This document shows positions 1-7,330 of a stretch of DNA of 21,099 bases, piece by piece (the stretch's first letter is position 1; every line of letters begins with the position of its first letter). Under the pieces are notes generated by a model. That model was not told the DNA's origin, did not search any database, and saw only the letters and a program-made list of their open reading frames with translations. Both the position numbers and the translations under genes were made by a program. This DNA comes from Emiliania huxleyi CCMP1516 (taxonomy: Eukaryota; Haptophyta; Isochrysidales; Noelaerhabdaceae): contig NW_005196747.1 in the NCBI RefSeq assembly GCF_000372725.1, forward strand, positions 1 to 21,099. The letters run 5' to 3'.

Positions 1-1204
1 GCGCCGGCGCCACGCGCAACCTGCAGCTGGTGCCGCTGCCCGCCGCGACCGAGCTCGCCGCGCTGAACGCGGTCTTCTCGCAGTTCGGCCCCATCGAGTC
101 GATCCGCGTGCTGCGGCAGACGGCGTCGCTGCGAGCAGCCCCTTGCGGCACCCGGTGGAGCTTTCCCTGACAGTTCTCCTCGGGCCCTCCCCACAGGCGA
201 CGGGCTACATCAACTTTTGCAACGTCGAGGCCGCCGTCGCCGCGCACAAGCGGTACGCGGACGGCGCCACCGGCCGCGATTTGTGCCCGTCGCTGCCCGC
301 CGACGCACCGGAGGCGTCGGCGCCGGTGCAGGTGACCTTCTCTTCCCCGGCTCGCAACTCGCGGCCGGGCGGCGGCGGCGGCGCGGGCGGCGGCCGGGGC
401 GGCGGCGGCGGGATGATGATGGGCGGCGGGCGCGGCGGCGGCATGATGGGCGGCGGCGGGATGGGCGGCGGCATGATGGGCGGCGGCGGGATGGGCGGGA
501 TGGCGGGCGGCAAACCCGACCCGCGCAACCTGCAGGCGTCGCGCTCTGTGTACGTGGGCAACTTGCCCGTCGGGACGACGATGGAGGCGCGCGCTCCTCT
601 CTCTCTCGCACCACGCACCCTCACCCACACCGCCGCCGACGCCCACGCCAACACCGCGCCGCCGACGACCCGCGCGCCGGGCACCCCCCCCCCCCCCCCC
701 GCCAACACCGCACGCGCGCCCCACCGCACGCGCCCCGCCGCACCGCAGGAGATCGCGTCGCTCGGGCGCGGGTTCGGGCCGCTCGAGTCGATGCGGATGA
801 TGATGGGCGCCTCGTACGGCTTCCTCAACTTTTTGCGCGACGAGGACGCCTACGCGTTTTGGCAGTCTGGCCAGGCCCAGCAGCCGCACCTGCGCGGCAA
901 CCGCATCTTTCTCAACTGGGCAAAGGCGCCCGGACCGGTGGAGCCGCACGTGCTGCGCCTCGTGCGCGAGCACGGCGCCTCGCGCCACCTCGCGGTGCGC
1001 AACATCTCGGACGCAACCTCGGCCGACCAGCTCGGCGCCCTCTTCCGCCAGTTTGGCGAGGTCGAGTCGATCCAGATCAAGCCGGGCGAGGGCGCGCAGG
1101 TCAACCTGACAAACATCGCCTCGGCCGCCGCCGCAAAGGACCAGCTCGACGGGCTCACGATGGGCCAGTGGAAGCTGGTCGTGGCGTACACGACGCCGCC
1201 ATGA
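1..1204 (+). CDS. Multi-RRM RNA-binding protein, Mrn1/Nrd1-like, 3' part (5' end outside window)
   Basis: Three exons are visible: 3-122, 197-586 and 749-1204, all joined in phase 0 (about 321 residues seen). They encode three RRMs. RRM1 is split by intron 1 (RNP1-like GYINF), RRM2 is split by intron 2 (RNP2 VYVGNL, RNP1 SYGFLNF), and RRM3 lies in the last exon. A Gly/Met-rich linker (bases about 369-512) separates RRM1 from RRM2. The chosen junctions make the three RRMs align without gaps: 28 residues from the conserved Arg to the Glu-Ser after the FG turn, and 14 more to the end of RNP1 in RRM1 and RRM2. The text after RRM2 (NWAK..GP...GASR) resembles the fungal Mrn1/Nrd1 linker (WGK..GP...GASRN), hence the family guess. 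Its likely role is mRNA binding. The true start and any further RRM lie upstream of base 1. RRM content is certain; the subfamily is inference. Confidence 0.85.
   Translation, partial: RRRHAQPAAGAAARRDRARRAERGLLAVRPHRVDPRAAADGVAASSPLRHPVELSLTVLLGPSPQATGYINFCNVEAAVAAHKRYADGATGRDLCPSLPADAPEASAPVQVTFSSPARNSRPGGGGGAGGGRGGGGGMMMGGGRGGGMMGGGGMGGGMMGGGGMGGMAGGKPDPRNLQASRSVYVGNLPVGTTMEARAPLSLAPRTLTHTAADAHANTAPPTTRAPGTPPPPPANTARAPHRTRPAAPQEIASLGRGFGPLESMRMMMGASYGFLNFLRDEDAYAFWQSGQAQQPHLRGNRIFLNWAKAPGPVEPHVLRLVREHGASRHLAVRNISDATSADQLGALFRQFGEVESIQIKPGEGAQVNLTNIASAAAAKDQLDGLTMGQWKLVVAYTTPP
123..196 (+). other. Intron 1 of the RRM gene, probable GC-AG (74 nt)
   Basis: The reading frame of exon 1 runs to an in-frame TGA at about 168-170 if unspliced. 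The acceptor is CCCCACAG ending at 196. A phase-0 donor ACG|GCGTCG at 123 restores an RRM whose spacing equals that of RRM2. The GT alternative at 108 would delete five residues from RRM1. Confidence 0.7.
587..748 (+). other. Intron 2 of the RRM gene, probable GC-AG, stop-free (162 nt)
   Basis: This stretch is open in frame but interrupts RRM2 with a Pro/Thr/Arg-rich sequence and a run of about 15 C near 687-701. Removing 587-748 (donor ATGGAG|GCGCGC, acceptor ACCGCAG) gives an RRM2 of exactly the same spacing as RRM3. Retention would still give an open protein with a disrupted RRM. Confidence 0.7.
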
Positions 1205-1604
1205 GAGAGCCAGAGGCGGCGCCGGGGCCGCGAGGGTGTTGCGGAGCCGCCCTGGCCCGGGGAGGGCTGTCTCTGGGAGTCGGGCCCCACGAAATCGCGC
1301 GCGAGCGGGTGTCATATCATCAGCAAATTCTATCACGCCACCAGCGAAAAAGACACCACCAGCAAAATTAAGGGGGACGCATTGCTGATTGCACGCACGC
1401 ACCGACAAACAACATACAGCAACACACGTATACGTAAATAAAAAAGGTTTGGCGGCGTGTTGGAAAATGGCAAAAAGCGAAAAAACCCCGCGCGCATGCA
1501 AAAATCGAGCAGCAAAAAATCGAGCAGCAAAACCGCGTCCTCGGTTCGCCTCTGAAAGGGACCCAAGCCTGCGTGCAGCGCGAGACGGCGCGCATCCCCG
1601 CGGC
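1205..1604. other. Convergent intergenic/3' UTR region
   Basis: This lies between two convergent genes. It is A-rich in places (GTAAATAAAAAAGG near 1434-1447). It carries a 16 bp tandem duplication, AAAAATCGAGCAGCAA, near 1499-1530. No convincing gene was seen. Confidence 0.5.
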
Positions 1605-2403
1605 TCAAGGCGCAAGCGCCCCACTGTGGTGCCGGTGCGCCTTGATTGTCTCCCACTGCCTGGCCGCTACCAGCAGCAGCGAGAGCAGCGCGCCAAAGGC
1701 CTGGCAGAGCCGGCGGCGAGACACAGACGCATCGATCCCGTCGAGTGCGGCGACCCACCGCCACGCGCAGACGAGGGCGGCGAGGTTCGAGGCGCTCATG
1801 GCGACCTCGTACAGGGCTAAGAGCGTGGGCGAGGAGGGATAGAGGCAAAAGAGGTTGCAGCTGGCCGAGCCGAGCTCGAGGGCGCACACGCCCAGAAAAT
1901 ACCAGGGGAAGCCCGCCTATGGGAGAAGAGGAGGGCGGGTGGACGGCTCCGAGAAGGGAACGCGATGCCGCTCAGGGGAAGCCCGCCGACAGGAGCACGG
2001 CGCAGGCGTGCCCGGCGAGGCAGACGACGTGGTGAGCCGCCAGCAGGACGCGGACGTCGCAGATCTGCCAGTCGAGGAGGAGGAACGCGGGGAAGACGGC
2101 GACAAACGCCCGCTCGCCCACGCTGCACAGCTTGCCATGAGAGGTCCGCTCGCCCCACCGCTGCACGTCAAAACGGTGGGCCACCACAGCGCACCCAAGG
2201 AGCAGCGGGAGGGTGCCGACCTGCGTCGGGAGGCCGAGCGCGCAGCGCCAGCGCGGCGCGCCGTTTGCAAAGTACCCTTCCACCTGCTCTCCAAAGTGAC
2301 GCTCGAAGTCCGCCCTCAGCCCAAGCACAAGACCTACATAGGCGGCAACAAGAGCCGCCGCCAGCGCGGTTCCGCCATGATCGACGGATGACGCCGCAGC
2401 CAT
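1605..2403 (-). CDS. TLC (TRAM/LAG1/CLN8) domain multi-pass membrane protein
   Basis: There are two exons on the minus strand: 2403-1987 (139 codons) and 1916-1605 (103 residues plus TGA), giving 242 aa. The start is the ATG at 2403; the open frame extends seven codons upstream only to a GTG. The protein has about six hydrophobic segments. The middle of the chain shows the TLC signature: a Phe-Leu-Leu-Leu-Asp-Trp segment (about 107-112), a His-His pair (124-125) and a Leu-Glu-Leu-Gly-Ser stretch with a following Asn (about 152-160). TLC proteins include ceramide synthases, the TLCD/TMEM56 group and CLN8. They act in ER or other membranes in lipid synthesis, transport or sensing. Length and the absence of a homeobox fit the short TLCD-like group better than ceramide synthase, but the substrate cannot be told. 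The last six or so residues are less certain because a further splice could replace them. Confidence 0.7.
1917..1986 (-). other. 70 nt intron of the TLC gene bounded by a 15 bp direct repeat
   Basis: On the minus strand GGCGGGCTTCCCCTG occurs at the exon 1/intron boundary (1987-1973) and again at the intron/exon 2 boundary (1917-1903). Splicing as GC-AG (TCG|GCGGGC ... CCCATAG|GCGGGC) gives a continuous TLC domain. Unspliced, the frame stops at once (TGA at 1974-1972). A long polypyrimidine tract precedes the acceptor. Confidence 0.75.
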
Positions 2404-3300
2404 GTCGAGGCCGCGCTCTCGCACCGTCAGTCAGATTGGGCCTGTCAGCAGCAGCACACGCGCCGACTCAGCGACATCGAGCGACATGGCGGGGTTGCTG
2501 TCGACAAAAAAAGAGGCATCCGAGCTGATAGCGGACCCGCCGGCGAACCGGAAAGCCGAGGCCGGAGGACCCGAGGGGGGGCTTGGGGTCAGTTGTCGGA
2601 GGAGGTGAGAGATGAGCTAACGCGGCCTCTGAGAGTGGAGTCGGGACGTACGGGCTCACCGAAGGAAGGCCAGCCGCAGTGGCAACCGGACCACCACGAC
2701 CTTCGACAGGGAGGGCCACGCCTCCCCGAGCCTGGAGAGGAGCCGGCGGAGGGGGGGGGCGAGCCAGGGACGATAGAGAGGCCACGAGTGCGGGCACGAC
2801 TCGCCGACCAGGGAGAGCGGGCTCGACCTCCCTGGGAGGGGTGGCGACACGATCTAAGGCCGCCGTCCTCGCCCGGGGAGACCCCGGCCGGGCCGTCGAC
2901 GCTCTCGGAGGCTGCGGTACCAGTCGGAGGTGAAGCGGAGGCGAGACCTCGGCCAAAGAAGAGACATCAGAAACGGCTACAGCGACCGTCAGGCGACGCT
3001 CGGCTGGCGAATAAAAGAGCGAATCAGGGAGAACCGGAGCCCCGGGAAGTCGGGCAGTGGAACCCTGGGACGGGATGCTGAGTGAGGACCTGTGTACGTG
3101 CGTGGTGTACACAGCGTCGTGTCTACTAGCTCCGTGTAGAGGGGGCGTTCTGAAGTTAAGGGGAAACCCGGTACACGGAACCAACCCTCGGAGACCAGTG
3201 TTTACTTTACGGCCCTTTCCCTGCGAACGCGCACCCCCGGGGCTAGGGCTCTCTAGCCCGTAACCCGATCCCGATCATCCGGCCCGCTGGGTGCGCTTCT
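2404..3300. other. No gene recognised; GC-rich spacer
   Basis: Open frames exist on both strands here (for example 2593-3081 + and 2468-3184 -), but none has a recognisable motif or a convincing ATG start. Some stretches have a mixed, gag-like Arg/Pro/Gly/Glu-rich composition. It could hold a decayed retroelement. The first 200 bases would contain the promoter and 5' UTR of the TLC gene. Confidence 0.4.
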
Positions 3301-3393
3301 GAGCTCCCCGGCCCTGGATGTGAGGTTGATAACTGCACTCCAAGTGCTCCAAGAGCTCCCCGGCCCTGGATGACTGCACTCCAAGTGCTCCAA
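3301..3393. repeat. Imperfect tandem duplication (52 bp and 41 bp units)
   Basis: Copy A (3301-3352) and copy B (3353-3393) both begin GAGCTCCCCGGCCCTGGATG and end ACTGCACTCCAAGTGCTCCAA. They differ by an 11 bp block, TGAGGTTGATA, present only in A. A related CAAGTGCTCAAGAAAG-type sequence sits at about 6458-6475. Confidence 0.85.
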
Positions 3394-3507
3394 GTGCTCA
3401 GGTAGAAAAGTGAACTCGCAGAAACCGTTTCGCAATGCGCGACATTGCACTCCTCCGTGCCGCTCGCTCGCCGCTGCGCGGGACATGGGCGCCGATGCGG
3501 CTCGCGC

Positions 3508-4044
3508 TCACTCGGCCTGCCTCCGCCTCGCGGCTCGCTGAGCACGCCGTGGGTCCGCCTGGTGCAGCGCTGCCCGCTCGTTGCGCTGCACAAAGCTGCG
3601 AGAAGCAGGGGGCCCTCCTGAGCTGGAGCATTGTGCAGCGCGGCTGCGAGAGCTCGACGGCGCCTGTGCTGTGGTGTGAGAGCCTGATGGGTGGCAACCT
3701 CCTGCTGCATCGACATGCGCAGTCTGCTCTACCGCCGCGCCGATCTTCGCGCGGGCGGCGCGCATGCGCACCCAGGCCGCTCGAGCGCCGTCGCGCAGAG
3801 TCGCGCGTTGCTGACGCAAGAGGCCGTGGGCGAGCTGCTCCCACTTGATCGCAGGAGCAGCCGCAGGTGCCGCAGCCTTGTGCTGCCGGAAGTTCTCGAG
3901 CCGGCGCGCGCGGCTGGCCTTGCCGCCGCGCGCACGCCGCTTTGGCGCCGCGGAAGCGATCTTGTTGCTCACCGTCAGCACGCCGTACGCCTCCTCAGAG
4001 GCCTTGCCCACCTCTCCAGATGTTGCGAGGACGCCACCCGGCAT
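3508..4044 (-). CDS. Hypothetical basic protein, uncertain
   Basis: An ATG-started open frame of 178 codons lies on the minus strand. The first hundred residues look protein-like: a mixed N-terminus, then an Ala/Lys/Arg-rich stretch with helix-forming character around residues 35-100. The rest is low-complexity Ser/Ala/Arg. No family was recognised. It sits alone in a repeat-rich region, and overlapping frames on the plus strand are of similar length, so it may be chance or a decayed gene. Its last part overlaps nothing else of note. Confidence 0.25.
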   Translation of the reverse strand: MPGGVLATSGEVGKASEEAYGVLTVSNKIASAAPKRRARGGKASRARRLENFRQHKAAAPAAAPAIKWEQLAHGLLRQQRATLRDGARAAWVRMRAARAKIGAAVEQTAHVDAAGGCHPSGSHTTAQAPSSSRSRAAQCSSSGGPPASRSFVQRNERAALHQADPRRAQRAARRRQAE

Positions 4045-4080
4045 GGTCCGGCCGGACCTGTCGTGGCGTGGAGCCTTGAT

Positions 4081-4120
4081 GCAGTGCTCGATCTTTACCG
4101 GTATGGGAGTTTTTGGCTAA
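4081..4120 (+). repeat. Isolated end of a MITE-like dispersed element
   Basis: Bases 4081-4105 are the exact reverse complement of 5945-5969. The next 15 bases, GGAGTTTTTGGCTAA, recur directly at about 5627-5641. It is followed by a run of A. Confidence 0.75.
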
Positions 4121-4904
4121 AAAAAAAAATTGCTAGCTCAAAAAACCGGCACACCAATCTCCCTTCCTCTCTCTATCCTCTCTTGGAGCTCCAGAGTCCA
4201 CACCCCCCTGCCCCGGGATCGCGTACAAGCTATGGCTACCGTAGGCCACACTAGCGTCGCTGGGGGTTCCCTGCCCTAGATGGGAAGCTGGCCGCTGATC
4301 CGAAGACCGACTGCACCAGGGCGCCTAGATATACTCGAGGTGAGCGAGGGTGAAGTTACGCCTTAAATGCCGGCCTCTCTACTGTGGACCTTACTCCGTG
4401 CTCGTTGGCTCCTCCTATTCCCCCACCCCCCCTCCCCCCCCACTCTCTCCGAGCAAGGGCGTGCGCTACGTCCCCAAGGGGGGGGGGACGTGGGGGGGAG
4501 GTGTGACGCTTGGGTTGTGGCGTTTGGGTTGTTGTGGGGCACCCAAACGGTTTCGGTTTTCCTCCTTGGTGCCCCGAGTAGAGCGCGATCTCCCCTGGAG
4601 TCTGTCGCGCCCGTTCTGTCTAAGCTCGAGGTTCAACCTTCCAGTTGATCCTTATCGGACTGGTGAGGTCTGCCTAGCCGTCGTAGTGTAGTGCCTGGGG
4701 TGCGTCTGCGTCGGTGCTACACACACTCGGCAGGACGCTGCTCTAGGTCGTTGCTGCTGGTCGTCGCTGCTGGTCGTCGCTGTTTGTTAAAGGTGATAAA
4801 TAGTTTCTCGTTTTTTCAACAAGAAATCACGACTCTCACAGTGACCTTTTTGTGTGGCCAAAAACATGTCCGAGATAAACTCGAACCCGGGCCTTTGCGT
4901 GCCC
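4121..4904. other. Non-coding region, nothing recognised
   Basis: The stretch holds C and G homopolymer runs (about 4422-4441 and 4480-4500) and a short GCTGCTGGTCGTC tandem duplication near 4751-4780. Neither strand shows a recognisable protein or RNA gene. Confidence 0.4.
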
Positions 4905-5340
4905 ATGGTGCTGTATGCTGTGTGTGCAGGCCCCAGGCTGGCGGTCTGTGCAGCAGAGAGCGGATGAGCGCGCGCGCGCTCTCGTGCGGGCGTGCGTGCG
5001 CGCAGCGTGCCACGCGCGCGCCTCGTGCAGTGCAGACGGGCGCGAGGCGGCAGGGGCGCAGTGCGGAGCACGCGGGCTGAATGTTCAGAATGCTGTGTGT
5101 GCAGGCAGGCTGACAAGCTGTGCAGAAGCCTGAGTGGATGAGCGCGCGTGCGGGTGCGTGCGTGCGTGCGCGCCTTGCGTGGTGCAGAGTCTGCGTCGTA
5201 CCGCGGCGCGTCCTGGTACAGCCGCTTGTGAGATGCCAGAAGCAGTGTGCAGAGCCTGCACAGGGCGCAAAAAGGCGAGGTAGTGCTGGTGAGGTGTGCT
5301 GCGGCGCGCGCGTCGCGGCGTGAGTGGATATGCGGCTTGC
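4905..5340. repeat. Degenerate GC/GT-rich tandem repeat, about 180 bp period
   Basis: Two clear units and a weaker third share the order GCTGTGTGTGCAGGC, then GTGCAG, then GTGGATGAGCGCGCG, then a GTGCGTGCG run (about 4918-5040, 5093-5190, 5228-5335). The open frames in this area, on both strands, are by-products of this repeat. Confidence 0.55.
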
Positions 5341-5625
5341 TCTGGTGGTGCGAGGGGCGCGTGGCTGGTGCGGGCGGCGCGGGACGGCCATGGGGCGCCA
5401 GCACAGGGCAGACGCACATGGCACAGCTCAGAATTTGCGCTGCGCGTGTTTGCGTGCGCGCGGGGACGTACGCGCAGTTTTCACGCGGTGTGCGTGGTGA
5501 AGGGCATGAGAGGCGCCGGCCGCGCGTGTATTGGCGTGTGGGAGTTCGGAGTATGCCCGGAGGGCGTGCCCGTAGGCGACTAGACTTCGCACTGGCGCCG
5601 GAGGCCCCAGATATGAAGAAAAGTT

Positions 5626-5969
5626 GGGAGTTTTTGGCTAATCAAACCCAAGGCCTGAACTAATCAAAAAGTGGTACGGGATACCAGTTGCCTCACGGAA
5701 ATCAAAGCGAGTCGGAGTGCCTTCTTGGTGGCAAAATCGGCAAAATCGGCAAAATACCGGGTATTTTGCGGGTATACCTGGAAAAACCCGGGTATACCCG
5801 GGTAATACCCGCACTTTTGCATGGTTTCGCCCCCGGGGCAACACCGACAGCCGCTACAACTAATGAAACCCCCGCATACCACTTTCGCGTACCACTATAC
5901 CATACCACTCCAAAACTAATCAAAATATCGCCAAATACCGGTCTCATACCGGTAAAGATCGAGCACTGC
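5626..5969. mobile_element. Candidate non-autonomous (MITE-like) element
   Basis: This is a block less GC-rich than its surroundings. Its left side carries GGAGTTTTTGGCTAATCAAA and its right side ends in the 25 nt sequence (5945-5969) found inverted at 4081-4105. AACTAATCAAAA occurs near both ends. It has no protein-coding capacity. Exact ends and a target duplication could not be fixed by eye. Confidence 0.5.
5729..5812. repeat. Dispersed AAATCGGCAAAAT / GGTATACC palindromic repeat, copy 1
   Basis: It contains GGCAAAATC repeated in tandem, then GGGTATACC motifs including the perfect 16 bp palindrome CCCGGGTATACCCGGG at 5787-5802. A diverged copy lies at about 13165-13292. Confidence 0.65.
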
Positions 5970-6263
5970 GGCTTGATGACGCTGCGACCGCGTGTAAGCA
6001 CGAGCCCAGGATCGTGCGTGAGCACGCTCGCAAGGCGGACGGTATGGCAAGGCTAGCTCCCTACTAAAAAAGAGGGAAAAAGAAAAACAGTAAAGTCCAA
6101 ATCGCAAACATAGAAACCCAAACACAGGCGGCGAAGTGGCATACGAGCTCGTAGCTCATCAGCACAGTAGAGCGACATGGCCCCCCGAAAAAAAGAAAAA
6201 AAGTCTTATCCTAACGGTGTGGGGGCGCGGAGGGCTTGTTGGCGAGCCAAAATGGTGATGTCC
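5970..6263. other. Non-coding spacer, nothing recognised
   Basis: It has A-rich patches (6061-6090, 6183-6200) and no convincing ORF on either strand. Confidence 0.4.
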
Positions 6264-6350
6264 GAGGCGCTGCGCTAGGCTCAGAGCGAGTTCGCGCTGC
6301 GCTAGGCTCAGACGGCGAGTTCGCGCTGGCCGCTGCGCTAGGCTCACAGA
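6264..6350. repeat. Short tandem repeat, three copies of GCTGCGCTAGGCTCA
   Basis: GCTGCGCTAGGCTCA occurs three times at spacings of roughly 28 and 34 bases, separated by variants of GACGGCGAGTTCGC. Confidence 0.75.
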
Positions 6351-6841
6351 CGGAGACGGCGAGTGGGAGTGCGCTGCGATAGCGTTAGCGAGGGAGGGCG
6401 AGAGCCGAGACGATCGAGTGGTCCCGTACCATGCGGAATCGATCCTATCCAGTGCTTTCAAGTGCTCAAGAAAGAATTTAAACAAGACAACTCTCTCTCA
6501 CAGCACACAGGCTCGACACAGGTGCGAACTGGCGCGTGCTAGTACTATCACCGGCACACCACCGTCAAGAAAGAAAAGGACAGACTCAGACAGCTGAGAC
6601 AGCGGACAGCGGTGCAGATGGACAGGTCTCTCAGGTGAAATCTTGCCAGAATGTGGCCGCAGCAAGAGCCTCCGGCGGGCCTCCGGCGGACGCCTGCGGC
6701 GTGGCGCTGCGCGCCGGCCTGCGGCCCAGGTACCTATTTGACCGCTCGATACCAATCTGACCGCTCCGAATCCCTTGGTTGGCCCTCGCAGCTCTTCGCA
6801 GCTGTGATACAAAAGTGGGGACGCCTGGCGGGCGCCCCCCA
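6351..6841. other. Non-coding region, nothing recognised
   Basis: A short GCCTCCGGCG direct repeat lies near 6668-6690 and a TGACCGCTC pair near 6740-6765. No gene could be supported. Confidence 0.35.
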
Positions 6842-7125
6842 AAATAAATAAAACGGACACCTCTCTGTACCCACAAAGAACCCTAGGACGACCCCGGCTA
6901 GTCGCCGACCACACCCACAAAGAACCCTGCACAAAGACCGCAGGGCGGGGACCTGTTCCTTTTTACCCATCTCCTAATAGTAGAGGTGTCCGTTTTATTT
7001 ATTTACAAAGAACCCTGCACAAAGATCGCAAGGGCGGGGACCTGTTCCTTTTTACCCATCTCACAGTAGAGAGGTGTCCGTTTTCATTTATTACACTGTG
7101 AGGTGGTAAAAAGGAACAGGTCCCC
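6842..7125. repeat. Composite direct/inverted repeat, probable nested MITE-like elements
   Basis: Two direct copies of an about 88 bp unit (6917-7004 and 7005-about 7092) begin ACAAAGAACCCTGCACAAAG and end in GAGGTGTCCGTTTT. A 23 bp exact inverted partner of 6982-7004 lies at 6842-6864. A 21 bp exact inverted partner of 7036-7056 lies at 7105-7125. Confidence 0.85.
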
Positions 7126-7163
7126 ATCGCATGACCTAGCGCATGACGTATCGTTCCTGGTTC

Positions 7164-7205
7164 GCCCCGGGTACTCTTTAGCTGTACTCGTCTAGGAAGG
7201 GGTTG
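7164..7205 (+). repeat. 42 nt dispersed sequence, copy 1
   Basis: It begins GCCCCGGGTACTCTTTAGCT and ends AGGGGTTG. It matches 14950-14991 at 41 of 42 positions in the same orientation. It contains GTACTC twice, 7 nt apart. Confidence 0.85.
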
Positions 7206-7330
7206 ACAGAATTCCCTCGACGTCTTTCAAGCGCACCGCCTGATCAGCTCCAAGCCTCACAAGAGCGGCGGCGGCGCGTCGCCGGGCCGATGTCGGCAGT
7301 ACGTCAAGACATGGATCACGCCCCCGCCGC

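Noticed and set aside
205..828. Proline-rich minus-strand ORF opposite the RRM gene
   Set aside because: It is the antisense shadow of the Gly/Met-rich linker; the plus strand has clear RRMs.
217..1371. 384-codon Arg-rich plus-strand ORF
   Set aside because: It is an out-of-frame shadow of the RRM gene with extreme Arg content and no motif.
2593..3081. 162-codon plus-strand ORF, gag-like composition
   Set aside because: It has a TTG start, no zinc knuckle or other motif and atypical codon use; kept only as a comment on the spacer.
2468..3184. 238-codon minus-strand ORF
   Set aside because: It has low-complexity Pro/Arg/Ser text, a non-ATG start and overlapping open frames on the other strand; nothing recognisable.
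4631..4650. GAGGTTCAACCTTCC resembling a tRNA T-arm on the plus strand
   Set aside because: There is no 5 bp stem around the loop and no cloverleaf.
4872..4895. CTCGAACCCGGG resembling a tRNA T-arm on the minus strand
   Set aside because: The T-stem does not pair and no acceptor, D or anticodon arm could be built.
4787..5424. Three overlapping 110-210 codon minus-strand ORFs
   Set aside because: They are products of the GT/GC-rich repeat; Cys/His/Ala/Arg low complexity.
6842..7125. Possible CRISPR-like array
   Set aside because: There are only two direct units with no spacers, inverted arms, and a eukaryotic context.
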